A stretch of 64,000 nt of DNA from Treponema sp. (GTDB taxonomy: Bacteria; Spirochaetota; Spirochaetia; Treponematales; Treponemataceae): positions 56,185 to 120,184 of the forward strand of contig SFOB01000001.1 in the NCBI GenBank assembly GCA_004554075.1. The letters run 5' to 3'. Each line of letters begins with the position of its first letter. Positions within the stretch are counted from its first letter, which is position 1. Under the pieces are notes generated by a model, which was given only the letters and a program-made list of their open reading frames with translations, made no database searches and was not told where the DNA came from. The position numbers were made by a program, and so were the translations under genes. Positions 52,147 to 60,130 of the stretch are shown piece after piece.

Positions 52147-53655
52147 TTAAGATCTCACAGGAATTCCACAATTCTCGTGTTCCTCTTCCCAATTCTGAGC
52201 TAATCTCAAAATCTTCTTCTCGCTGAACATAGCGCCGGCAAACTGCATACCAATCGGCATCTTGTCTGCACTTGTGCGTCCGGCTGGAACGTTGATAGAA
52301 GGAATGCGGGCAAGGTTTACGAAAGTTGTATAAAGGTCTGAAAGATACATCTCAAGAGGATTATCAACTTTTGAACCAAGCTTAAAGGCAGCAGTTGGAC
52401 AGGTTGGACAAAGAATGATGTCATACTTATCGAATACGGCTGCAACTTCGCGCTGAATGCGGGCACGAACTGTCATACCCTTTTTATAAGTATCTCCTGA
52501 GAACTGCTCAGAAAGAACATAGTTTCCGATTACAATACGACGCTTTACTTCAGGACCAAAACCTTCCGAACGTGTATCAACATAAAGTTCATCATAACCC
52601 TGACCATTGTCTACACGACGACCATAGCGGATACCGTCAAAACGGCTGAGGTTAGAAGCTGCTTCAGAAAGAGCGATTACATAGTAAGCGGCAATTGAAG
52701 CATCGAGGATTGGAAGATCAACTTCTTCTACACTAGCTCCCTTGTCTGTGAACCACTTGCGGGTTTCTTCAAAGCATTTTACAACATCAGGATCTGCACC
52801 TTCTGTCTTAAGGAACTGCTTTGGAATTGCAATCTTAAGAGCCTTAAACTCTGCGTCTGAAAGAGCCTCGAGTTTATTCAAAGTTTTTCCCTCAGGTAAA
52901 TCTGCAGAAGTATCATCATACATATCTAGGCCGCACATAAGGCTGAGAGGTTCAGCGATATCAGCAGGAGTGTGGCCGAGAATACCAACCTGATCCAGAG
53001 ATGAACCGTAAGCAACGATACCCCAGCGGGAAAGTACACCGTAAGTTGTCTTAAGACCGTAGATTCCACAGTAAGAAGCTGGCAGACGAACTGAACCACC
53101 GGTTTCTGTACCAAGACCAAAGAGAGCCTGGTTAGCAGCAACAGCGGCAGCAGAACCACCCGAAGAACCACCAGATACAAACTCACGGTTGATTGGGTTA
53201 CGGGTTGGGCCGTAGCATGAGTATTCTGTAGAAGAACCCATTGCAAACTCATCCTGATTACAGCGGCCAAGAGGAATTGCACCTGCCTTTTCAAGACGGT
53301 CAATTACAGTTGCGTTGTATGGAGCTACATAGCCTTCGAGAATCTTAGAAGCACAGGTAAGGCGGTGGCCCTTTGAGTTCATGTTATCTTTAAGTGCAAA
53401 AGGAATTCCAAGCAATGGCTTTTCTGCAAAAAGCTTGTCGAGGGCGTCGCCACCTGCAGCGCGGGCAGCGGCAATTTCCTTGTCAGCAGCGGCAGCAAAG
53501 TCTGCGGCATCATCGTACATTTCGATAAATGCGTTGAGCGGAATAGATGCTGACTTATCTTTATTGAAGGTATCAATAGCGTCGCGAACGAGCTTTTCGC
53601 TTGTTACTTCGCCGGCTTTAAGAGCAGCGCGGGTTTCATTAATTGTGTAATACAT
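52147..53655 (-). CDS. gatA: Glutamyl-/aspartyl-tRNA amidotransferase subunit A
   Basis: Amidase subunit of GatCAB, which converts Glu-tRNA(Gln) or Asp-tRNA(Asn) to the amide form using glutamine. The amidase triad is visible: Lys in PFALKDNMNSKG, and the cis-Ser/Ser pair in GGSSGGSAAAVAANQALFGL then GTETGGSVRLPASYCG. The ATG at 53655 gives 502 residues and has GGAGGG nine bases upstream; the in-frame GTG at 53664 would overlap gatC. It starts one base after the gatC stop, so the subunits are coupled. gatB is not in the window. Confidence 0.95.
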   Translation of the reverse strand: MYYTINETRAALKAGEVTSEKLVRDAIDTFNKDKSASIPLNAFIEMYDDAADFAAAADKEIAAARAAGGDALDKLFAEKPLLGIPFALKDNMNSKGHRLTCASKILEGYVAPYNATVIDRLEKAGAIPLGRCNQDEFAMGSSTEYSCYGPTRNPINREFVSGGSSGGSAAAVAANQALFGLGTETGGSVRLPASYCGIYGLKTTYGVLSRWGIVAYGSSLDQVGILGHTPADIAEPLSLMCGLDMYDDTSADLPEGKTLNKLEALSDAEFKALKIAIPKQFLKTEGADPDVVKCFEETRKWFTDKGASVEEVDLPILDASIAAYYVIALSEAASNLSRFDGIRYGRRVDNGQGYDELYVDTRSEGFGPEVKRRIVIGNYVLSEQFSGDTYKKGMTVRARIQREVAAVFDKYDIILCPTCPTAAFKLGSKVDNPLEMYLSDLYTTFVNLARIPSINVPAGRTSADKMPIGMQFAGAMFSEKKILRLAQNWEEEHENCGIPVRS

Positions 53656-53656
53656 A

Positions 53657-53968
53657 TTAAGCACCCTCCCCGAGTACCTTTGGTACCTGGAAATATCCGT
53701 CCATGAAGTTTTCGGAAACTTTCTTTACGTCGCTGATTTCAAGTCCCTCTACGACAGTATCTCCGCGAAGCTTGTCTGCTTCGGTTCTTGGATATGCGTC
53801 ATAAGGATTTTCGCTGTCATCATATTTAGAGAGAATATCAAAATATCCTACGATATCATCAACCTGTTTTTTTAAAGTCTCCATATTTGTACTTTCCGGA
53901 GACAAACGAGACAAATAAAGTAAGTTTGTAAGTGTCTCTTCATCAATTTCTTTGTGTTGTGTTGCCAT
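53657..53968 (-). CDS. gatC: Glutamyl-/aspartyl-tRNA amidotransferase subunit C
   Basis: Small subunit (103 residues) that wraps around GatA and GatB. The family pattern is clear: ETLTNLLYLSRLSPES near the start, DDIVGYFDILSKYD, a linker with RTEADKLRGD, and the end FMDGYFQVPKVLG. TATAAT lies seven bases before the ATG without a ribosome-binding site. It heads the gatC-gatA operon, with gatB presumably elsewhere. Confidence 0.93.
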   Translation of the reverse strand: MATQHKEIDEETLTNLLYLSRLSPESTNMETLKKQVDDIVGYFDILSKYDDSENPYDAYPRTEADKLRGDTVVEGLEISDVKKVSENFMDGYFQVPKVLGEGA

Positions 53969-53975
53969 AGCAAAT

Positions 53976-54004
53976 ATTATAGTAGAAATAATTGTTTTAG
54001 TGAA
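53976..54004 (-). promoter_or_regulatory. gatC: Predicted promoter of gatC-gatA, likely leaderless
   Basis: Minus strand: TTCACT (53999-54004), a 17-base spacer, TATAAT (53976-53981), seven bases, ATG. Confidence 0.45.
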
Positions 54005-54055
54005 TATGTATGATTTCTGTAATGTTGGCGCGAGGGAGCGGGGCGTGGTTCAAAA

Positions 54056-54118
54056 ACACTCTTTTTGTGGCTGCCGCTGAGCGGCAGTTCCATAGTTTCT
54101 ATGCCACAAAAAGCGTGT
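54056..54118. repeat. Nested quasi-palindrome between gatC and the YgjV-like gene
   Basis: Outer arms ACACTCTTTTTGTGGC (54056-54071) and GCCACAAAAAGCGTGT (54103-54118) pair with one mismatch. Inside the left half is CTGCCGC-TGA-GCGGCAG. It lies between two divergent promoters. Confidence 0.75.
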
Positions 54119-54131
54119 AGCGCATTATACC

Positions 54132-54158
54132 TTGCTCTAAAAGTATTTCTACTATAAT
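54132..54158 (+). promoter_or_regulatory. Predicted promoter of the YgjV-like gene, likely leaderless
   Basis: TTGCTC (54132-54137) and TATAAT (54153-54158), 15 bases apart; the ATG follows after eight bases with no ribosome-binding site. Confidence 0.45.
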
Positions 54159-54166
54159 ATTTTCTT

Positions 54167-54796
54167 ATGAGAATTGAATTACTTTTAGAAGTTATCGGTT
54201 ATCTTGGCTCGGCACTTGTTATTGTTTCTATGCTTATGACTTCGGTTGTAAAGCTCAGAATCATCAATACTGTCGGCAGTGTAATTTTCTGTGGCTATGC
54301 CCTTGCAATTCATTCCTACCCTACAGCCGCCATGCAGGTCTGCCTTATCATCATAAATATCATTAATCTTTACAGGCTTAATAATACAAAGAAGGAATAT
54401 TCTGCAGTAGAAGTAAAAGCTGATGACGGCTTCCTCGCTCATTTTCTTTTTGCAAACAGTGCAGATATCAAAAACTTTTTTCCTGATTTTTCAACTCCAT
54501 CTGCAGGTGATAAAATCTTTTTGATTACCTGCGGCCAGGTTCCAGCAGGAGTCTTTATTGCAAAAGAAGATAAGGACAGCACTGGCGGAAACGGCTCAAC
54601 ACTTTCTGTAAATCTTGATTACACTACCCCAGCTTACCGTGACTGTTCTGCAGGAAAATTTTTGTACACACACCTTAAGCGGCTTGGAATCAAAAGTCTT
54701 ACCGCAAAAACAAAAATCCCTGCCCATCAAAAATACCTTCATAAAATGGGATTTTCGACAAACAGGGATTCGGGTGTTTATACAAAAGAGCTTTAG
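54167..54796 (+). CDS. YgjV-like membrane domain fused to a GNAT-like C-terminal half
   Basis: A 209-residue protein. The first 75 residues hold three membrane helices like the YgjV family (IGYLGSALVIVSMLMTSVVK, IINTVGSVIFCGYALAIHSY, CLIIINIINLYRL). The rest is soluble; its end, GKFLYTHLKRLGIKSLTAKT then HQKYLHKMGF, resembles the last strands of an acetyltransferase fold, although I see no clear CoA-binding glycine motif. The membrane function of YgjV is unknown. The gene appears leaderless. Its stop overlaps the stop of the convergent MCP gene by four bases. Confidence 0.78.
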   Translation: MRIELLLEVIGYLGSALVIVSMLMTSVVKLRIINTVGSVIFCGYALAIHSYPTAAMQVCLIIINIINLYRLNNTKKEYSAVEVKADDGFLAHFLFANSADIKNFFPDFSTPSAGDKIFLITCGQVPAGVFIAKEDKDSTGGNGSTLSVNLDYTTPAYRDCSAGKFLYTHLKRLGIKSLTAKTKIPAHQKYLHKMGFSTNRDSGVYTKEL

Positions 54797-56868
54797 ACTG
54801 TAAACTGGTCTATCTGCTCTCCCATATCAGTAATAGAATCTTTCATCTTCTCGGAAATAGAAGAAAGCTGCTTTCCACTGTCGCTGATTTTCTCTGCGCC
54901 AACAGCCATTTCTTCCATACTGTCTTTCATCATATTTGATGACTCCTGAAGACTTGCAATGTTATTGAAGATCAGTTTATTACCCTGAATCATTTCCTGA
55001 GCAGAAGAGCTTACTTCAGCAGTACTCATATTCATTACACGAAGGGTTTCAATAACCTGTTTTGAACCTTCGTTCTGTTCTGTCATTGCAACTTTAATTT
55101 CATTAACCAGCTGGTTTGTATTATCAATTTCATTAGATACCATAGAGAAGGCACGACTCGATTCCTGAGAACCTTCAACTACTTCAAGAATAGAAGCCTG
55201 AATACTATTCAGCTGATCACCAATTGTCTTAGACTGTTCTGTAGAAGTTTCAGAAAGTTTACGGATTTCATCTGCAACGACAGCAAATCCCTTACCAGCT
55301 TCGCCAGCATGAGCCGCCTCAATAGCAGCGTTCATAGCAAGAAGGTTTGTCTGCTCAGCAATATTTGCAATTGCCTGGTTAGCTTCCTGCAGCATCTTTG
55401 ACTTGTCTTCAATCTGGTAAATCTTTTCGTTTACCGCAGCCTGCTTAGCCTGACCAGACTGAGCCTGCTTTTCAAGCTGACTGAAGGATTCAGCCATCTT
55501 ATCTACAGAAGTATTTACAGACTGAATGTTTCCAATCATCTGTTCAACAGCAGAAGAAGCTTCTGAAACTCCATCAGACTGCTGACGAATCATACGTTCA
55601 AGCGAGTCGATGTTTGCAGAAATCTCATTTACAGCACCTGCAGTCTCCTGAACATTTTCAGACTGCTGGTTGATCTGTGCATGAACAGAATCGATATTTG
55701 AAATAATCTGTGTAATAGCACTCGCTGTATTCTGCATACTGCCGGTCATATTTACACCAACAGCATCCAGTTCCTTTTCAGAAACCTTAAGCTTTTCAAT
55801 AATTCCCTGCAGCTTTTCAATAAAGAGATTTTCATTTTCAACAAGAGTTCCGAATACCTTGAAAATTGAACGGCGGCTTAAAGTAACGCGTTTTGTAAGG
55901 TCTGCATTACCAGAACTCAAGTCGTAAACAGCATCACTCAAAATCGTAAGCTGATTAACCATGTTCACAATCTGAATAGAAAGAAAGACAATGATAATAA
56001 CTGTAACAATTCCCGCAATGAGAGCTGTACGACCATTTATTATAAAATCTCTCAAGGTATATGGCTTTTCCATTGCAATGTGCCAGCCTACAAGAGGAAT
56101 AGAGGCAAAAATAAAATCTGTTGAAGAAGTTGTTTCAAAGGAAATATCTTTTGGCTTATAGTCTAAAGTTTTGATCTCAGGCATTCTGTCATGAATTGGA
56201 AGTTTCTTCTCAAGAATAGAATCATCAAGGGCACCTGTAATTTCTTCCAAGTCATTAAAAAGATACATTGTGATTGAAGAATCCAAATTAGCATACATTT
56301 CATTAATCATGCTGGTAAGAGGAATGCCGGTACCAAGAATACCAATAGGCTTTCCGGCATCATCGCGAACTACCGCATTTACCCAGAGGTTTGTCTGCTT
56401 GAGCGTAGGGTTATAGTTGATATTAAAGTTGTAAACCTGTGTCTCCAGCAAAGTCATATTGTACCAGTATTCATCCGGATTAGAAGGATTAACTACATAA
56501 CTGGCCTGCATATCACTCCAGAACATTTTGTCTGCATCTGAAACCCAGAAAATTGACTTTGATTTAAATGAATCTTTGAAAGGTAAAAAATCCTTAAATG
56601 CCGCCTGTCGAAGCTCTTCATTTTCCGGATGAAGCATATACTCTTTAATTGCCGGCATCTTTACCATTTGAAGAGCAAGTGTAAGCTGTTCGTTCATGGA
56701 GGTTTCAAAGCTTGCTCGCTTTACGCGGGCTGCCATTTCCATATCGGCAAAAGCATTGGTTCTTGCATGATTTCGTGCAATATTTCTGATGAGGGTAAAC
56801 AATCCTATAGCTGCTATAAACTCAATTGTAAAAACAATTATTGTAATTTTTTTAAGTTTAGCATTCAT
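54793..56868 (-). CDS. Methyl-accepting chemotaxis protein
   Basis: A 691-residue chemoreceptor. An N-terminal membrane helix (IIVFTIEFIAAIGLFTLI), a periplasmic dCache-like sensor of about 240 residues (with YVVNPSNPDEYWYN and VNAVVRDDAGKPIGILGTGI), a second helix (TVIIIVFLSIQIVNMV), a HAMP-like linker, and a long signalling coiled coil. The hairpin tip reads AEQTNLLAMNAAIEAAHAGE, the conserved CheA/CheW contact. The GILGTGIPLT segment is typical of amino-acid or carboxylate-sensing dCache domains, but the ligand is not known. GGGAG precedes the ATG. It stands alone, without che genes nearby. Confidence 0.94.
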   Translation of the reverse strand: MNAKLKKITIIVFTIEFIAAIGLFTLIRNIARNHARTNAFADMEMAARVKRASFETSMNEQLTLALQMVKMPAIKEYMLHPENEELRQAAFKDFLPFKDSFKSKSIFWVSDADKMFWSDMQASYVVNPSNPDEYWYNMTLLETQVYNFNINYNPTLKQTNLWVNAVVRDDAGKPIGILGTGIPLTSMINEMYANLDSSITMYLFNDLEEITGALDDSILEKKLPIHDRMPEIKTLDYKPKDISFETTSSTDFIFASIPLVGWHIAMEKPYTLRDFIINGRTALIAGIVTVIIIVFLSIQIVNMVNQLTILSDAVYDLSSGNADLTKRVTLSRRSIFKVFGTLVENENLFIEKLQGIIEKLKVSEKELDAVGVNMTGSMQNTASAITQIISNIDSVHAQINQQSENVQETAGAVNEISANIDSLERMIRQQSDGVSEASSAVEQMIGNIQSVNTSVDKMAESFSQLEKQAQSGQAKQAAVNEKIYQIEDKSKMLQEANQAIANIAEQTNLLAMNAAIEAAHAGEAGKGFAVVADEIRKLSETSTEQSKTIGDQLNSIQASILEVVEGSQESSRAFSMVSNEIDNTNQLVNEIKVAMTEQNEGSKQVIETLRVMNMSTAEVSSSAQEMIQGNKLIFNNIASLQESSNMMKDSMEEMAVGAEKISDSGKQLSSISEKMKDSITDMGEQIDQFTV

Positions 56869-57092
56869 ACTAAAACTCCCTGATTATTATAATGGCTACT
56901 ATTAATTTTATTACTGTATATAGAAATTAGCAATTTTTTTTATGGTTTTATAACAAATCTTTAATAAAGTGGAAAGAAATTAAAAAAGTGGAGCTTAAAT
57001 GCCGGCAGCGTAGTAATGGAATGATTTTTATAAGTAAGTCTCTGTATTTACCAGTCTTTTGTTCTTAGTTTATAATATTAACAGAGGATAAT

Positions 57093-58784
57093 ATGGCAGA
57101 TTATAAAAGTTTTTCAGTGGCAGCAGTTTTTTCTGACCACATGGTTTTACAGAGAAATAAATATACAGCAATTTTTGGAGAGGCTTTGGACAGGGCTCTT
57201 GTGTGTGCAGAACTTTTTGATGAGCATGGGCAGCTTCTTTGTAAAAATGCCACGGTCGCAGAAGGCGGCAGATGGCTTTTAAAGCTTGAAGCTCAGTCTG
57301 CTCAAACCGGCTGTAAACTTGTAATAACTTGTGGTGATAATGAAGCTAAAACTTTTACTGACATTGCCTTTGGTGAAGTCTGGCTGGCAGGCGGTCAGAG
57401 CAACATGGAATTTGAATTACAGAACTGCACAGAAGGCCCTGCAGAGCTTGCTGATGAGTCTGCCGGTAAAAATGTACGTTTTTACTATACAAATAAAATA
57501 GGCTGGAAGGACGAACATTTTTATGAGGCAGAAAAGCAGACTGCCTGGCAGACCTGGGAAAGTCCTTCGCGGGGAGCCTGGTCCGCAGTGGGTTACTTTT
57601 TTGCAAAAAAGCTTGCACAGGATTTGGGCTGTGTTGTAGGAGTAATTGGCTGTAACTGGGGTGGCACTTCTGCCTCTGCCTGGATGCGTCGTGAATATCT
57701 TGAAGCAGACAGAGACCTTAATACTTACCTTACAGAATATGAAGAAGCTACCCGTGGAAAATCGCTCGAGCAGCAGTGTAAGGAATTTGATGATTACGAA
57801 ATAGAAAATAATAAATGGCAGGAAAAGTTTGCTAAACTTTGGGAAAAGCAGCCGGGAGTTACCTGGGAGGAAGCAGAAAAAGTCCTGGGCAAAAATCCAT
57901 GGCCGGGTCCAAAGTCTTGTAAAAACCCTTACCGCCCATGCGGACTTTATGACTGTATGATTTCCAGAATTCTGCCCTACACTCTCAAGGGAGTGTTATG
58001 GTATCAGGGAGAAAGTGATGACCATAAGCCAGCTTCTTACTACAAGCTCTTCCGTGCAATGGTGGATAACTGGCGCAGTGACTGGGGAGATAACTTACTA
58101 CCGTTCGTTTGTGTACAGTTGCCGGTTCACCGCTATGAGGCAGATCCTGATTTCAAGCACTGGTGCATTGTTCGCGAAGAGCAGGCAAAGGCTGCGGCCA
58201 GAATCAATAAGGTATGGCTTACAAGTGCCTTTGACCTGGGGCAGTACAGCGACATTCATCCGCGGGCAAAAAGAGTTCTCGCTGAACGTATGGAAAACCT
58301 TGCTCGTGCAAAGGTATATCAGCTGCTTCCTTCTGTAGATGCATCTGCTCCGGAATTTGAAAGTTGTATGACAGTGTATGACCAGGCCGGAAACGGCAGC
58401 ATTGTTCTGACTTTTGCAAATGCTCCGCTTGGTTTTGAAGTTCGTCCAGATGAAGTTCGTTTTGAAGAGTATAAAAAAATGGAAGAACGTCAGGGCAATA
58501 CTGTGAGTGAAGACTTCACAGGCTTTGAAGTATGCGGGAGTGACGGAGTCTGGTACCCGGCAGAATTTGCTCTTGGAGGAGCTGACGGCAAGCAGAATAC
58601 AATTGTTGTTTGCAGCAAAAAGGTAAGCCACCCTCTTGCGGCCCGCTACGGCTGGTACAACTACGGCCCTGTTACAATTTACGGCAAGAACGGATTACCG
58701 CTCTGTCCTTTCAGAACAAATTCGAATGAGGCTGGAAGCGAAAAAACAGACCACGCAAAAATCCAGCAGATAATGACGGTATGA
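57093..58784 (+). CDS. Sialate O-acetylesterase (SGNH-type)
   Basis: A 563-residue esterase that removes O-acetyl groups from sialic acids or related glycans. The N-terminal beta domain (AVFSDHMVLQRNK) and block FGEVWLAGGQSNMEFELQNC, with the nucleophile Ser near residue 104, are typical; VLWYQGESDDH is block III and SDIHPRAKRVLAERM contains the Asp-x-x-His catalytic pair (DIHP). No signal peptide is visible, which is unusual, so it may act on imported glycans. AGAGGA precedes the ATG and TATAAT lies at 57071-57076. It is followed, with an ATGA overlap, by a putative secreted protein. Confidence 0.88.
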   Translation: MADYKSFSVAAVFSDHMVLQRNKYTAIFGEALDRALVCAELFDEHGQLLCKNATVAEGGRWLLKLEAQSAQTGCKLVITCGDNEAKTFTDIAFGEVWLAGGQSNMEFELQNCTEGPAELADESAGKNVRFYYTNKIGWKDEHFYEAEKQTAWQTWESPSRGAWSAVGYFFAKKLAQDLGCVVGVIGCNWGGTSASAWMRREYLEADRDLNTYLTEYEEATRGKSLEQQCKEFDDYEIENNKWQEKFAKLWEKQPGVTWEEAEKVLGKNPWPGPKSCKNPYRPCGLYDCMISRILPYTLKGVLWYQGESDDHKPASYYKLFRAMVDNWRSDWGDNLLPFVCVQLPVHRYEADPDFKHWCIVREEQAKAAARINKVWLTSAFDLGQYSDIHPRAKRVLAERMENLARAKVYQLLPSVDASAPEFESCMTVYDQAGNGSIVLTFANAPLGFEVRPDEVRFEEYKKMEERQGNTVSEDFTGFEVCGSDGVWYPAEFALGGADGKQNTIVVCSKKVSHPLAARYGWYNYGPVTIYGKNGLPLCPFRTNSNEAGSEKTDHAKIQQIMTV

Positions 58785-59491
58785 GAAAAAGAACAACCTA
58801 TGTCATGATGAACTTGATTCAGCATCTATCCAATAGATCCCGAAATAAATTCGGGATGACACACCATAAGCTTGGGATGACAGCCCATAAGTTTGGGATG
58901 ACAACATTTATTTTATTCTTCCTTACCGCTACCCTCACCGCCCAGCCTGTGCCCGGCTCATACTATGACTTTGTCGACGCCACAAAAGATCTGCCGGCTG
59001 GCCACGACAAAACCTCGCTGATTATCTACCGGCCGGACAATGTCGGAGTCCTCAACGACATCCGCTGTTTTCTCCGAATCGAAGACGAGACCGGCAAAGA
59101 CATCACCTACGACAGCAGCCGCATCACAGCAACTTACGAATGGATGAGTACCCCGGACATCATTCGTAAATACAAGCACACCTACTTTCTCAGTGGCGGC
59201 ATGGCCATGCATCTCAAACTCAAAAAAGGCCGCTACAAAATCTCCCTCTACACTCCTGTTGACCAGCAGAACAATTTTGTTTACCCGGAATCCGGAGAAG
59301 AAGCGAGGACAGCTCTGCAATCCGGGGTAGTAGAATACTCGCAGCCTCAGGCTTTCCAGTGGGAATCAAATGTTTTTGAATACAACACCGAAAATCCCAC
59401 CAGGGTAATCTTCGTCACCCCAACCCGCAACGACAACGGCTTTTACAACGGCGGCTGGGTTATTGATTATAAGGACGGAAGAAAGCCGTAA
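58781..59491 (+). CDS. Putative secreted protein whose N-terminus is built from repeat DNA
   Basis: No family recognised. The 236-residue form starts at ATG 58781, overlapping the stop of the esterase gene (ATGA). Its first 40 residues are read from a dispersed palindromic repeat (58802-58860) and three copies of GMT-x-HK(F/L). In-frame ATGs at 58877 and 58898 also come from the repeat and would give a short signal peptide (MTTFILFFLTATLTA), so true translation may begin there. The mature part begins QPVPGSYYDFVDATKD and is beta-rich (YFLSGGMAMHLKLKKGRYKISLY), ending in NGFYNGGWVIDYKDG. C-terminal Arg/Gly/Asn pattern suggests a carbohydrate-binding or envelope role, by inference only. Confidence 0.7.
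   Translation: MRKRTTYVMMNLIQHLSNRSRNKFGMTHHKLGMTAHKFGMTTFILFFLTATLTAQPVPGSYYDFVDATKDLPAGHDKTSLIIYRPDNVGVLNDIRCFLRIEDETGKDITYDSSRITATYEWMSTPDIIRKYKHTYFLSGGMAMHLKLKKGRYKISLYTPVDQQNNFVYPESGEEARTALQSGVVEYSQPQAFQWESNVFEYNTENPTRVIFVTPTRNDNGFYNGGWVIDYKDGRKP
58802..58860. repeat. Dispersed palindromic repeat inside a gene start
   Basis: Left arm GTCATGATGAACTTGATTCA then GCATCTA; right arm TAGATCCCGAAATAAATTC then GGGATGAC. Third copy of the type seen at 43770 and 47727, slightly diverged. Confidence 0.75.
58853..58902 (+). repeat. 21-base tandem repeat grown from a palindromic repeat end
   Basis: GGGATGACA recurs at 58853, 58874 and 58895, separated by CACCATAAGCTT and GCCCATAAGTTT. The period is 21 bases, so the reading frame (GMT-xHK-F/L) is kept. 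Confidence 0.75.
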
Positions 59492-59544
59492 TTTTCTAAC
59501 TAAAGAAAACAAGATGCTAAAAAAGACTTGAAGTCGAAATATCC

Positions 59545-59735
59545 CAACTAAATAAGCTAAAACTTAAATTTGGTTGGATGGAAAGCTCGGAAAAACTTGA
59601 TTTTTTGGATTGAAAATCCAACCAAAACAATAAAAACAATGTTTTGGTTGGAATAAATACAACAGAAATCTGAAAAATGCCTTAAAAATCCAGAAAAATC
59701 AAGATTTTTTTCCAACTAAATTGGAACTTTCGCCC
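59545..59735. repeat. AT-rich long quasi-palindrome, no gene
   Basis: The stretch from 59492 to about 59850 holds no credible gene. Inner arms TCCAACCAAAAC (59617-59628) and GTTTTGGTTGGA (59641-59652) are perfect; further out GGAAAAACTTGATTTTTT pairs with GAAAAATCAAGATTTTTTTC. A third copy TTTGGTTGGAT (59569-59579) can compete for the same arm ATCCAACCAAA, so alternative folds are possible. Confidence 0.65.
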
Positions 59736-59854
59736 GTTTAGTGGGGATTTTTCGTTGCAAGTGAACTGAGAGAGCCGCTCAATGTTTCATTTCCTTTACA
59801 TCCCCTCCATTGAGCTCAACCAGCTAATTCAGGAGTATTTGAAATAATAACCCC

Positions 59855-59883
59855 TTGACAAAAATTTTTCTTCCCACTAGATT
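59855..59883 (+). promoter_or_regulatory. Strong predicted promoter before the ABC exporter leader
   Basis: Perfect TTGACA (59855-59860), 17-base spacer, TAGATT (59878-59883). Transcription would start near 59890, about 240 bases before the first ABC gene. Confidence 0.65.
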
Positions 59884-59948
59884 GAAAATATCGATGAGCG
59901 CAAACATCCTCGCGCGCTCTTGAAATTCTTTTTAAGGAGGTCACTCCC

Positions 59949-60017
59949 ATGGATAACAGTGTAGTGTATTTTGATTTTAAGTGCGGAATGATTCTCCCTC
60001 GCACAAAAGAGAATTAA
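59949..60017 (+). CDS. Putative 22-residue leader peptide of the ABC exporter operon
   Basis: ATG at 59949 follows a perfect ribosome-binding site TAAGGAGGT (59933-59941) at seven bases and encodes MDNSVVYFDFKCGMILPRTK then EN and TAA. It is the first translatable ORF after the strong promoter. Its second half is read from the left arm, loop and right arm of a long hairpin (59968-60037), so translation of the leader must disturb the fold. No run of identical codons is seen. The arrangement resembles ribosome-monitoring leaders such as BmrB before BmrCD; function is inferred. Confidence 0.5.
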   Translation: MDNSVVYFDFKCGMILPRTKEN

Positions 60018-60037
60018 TTCCCACTTAAAATTCAAAT
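59968..60037 (+). promoter_or_regulatory. Long leader hairpin overlapping the small ORF
   Basis: Left arm TTGATTTTAAGTG...GGAATGATTCTC and right arm GAGAATTAATTCC...CACTTAAAATTCAA form about 27 pairs with small bulges, closed by a 12-base loop. No T run follows, so it is not a simple terminator. A shorter GAGCGC/GCGCTC hairpin lies before the ribosome-binding site (59895-59920). Confidence 0.55.
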
Positions 60038-60130
60038 CCTCACAAATCGACCGCACGATACCTCGGCGTGTGTATTATTGTTTTCGGCTCGTTACCGAAT
60101 CGTTCCTGCTTATTATTTGTAACTTGAATT

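Noticed and set aside
60020..60125. T-box or other known riboswitch before the ABC exporter
   Set aside because: No T-box bulge sequence or other riboswitch core is recognisable; GC-rich bits (CTCGGCGTGTG, TTCGGCTCGTTACCGAA) form only small hairpins.
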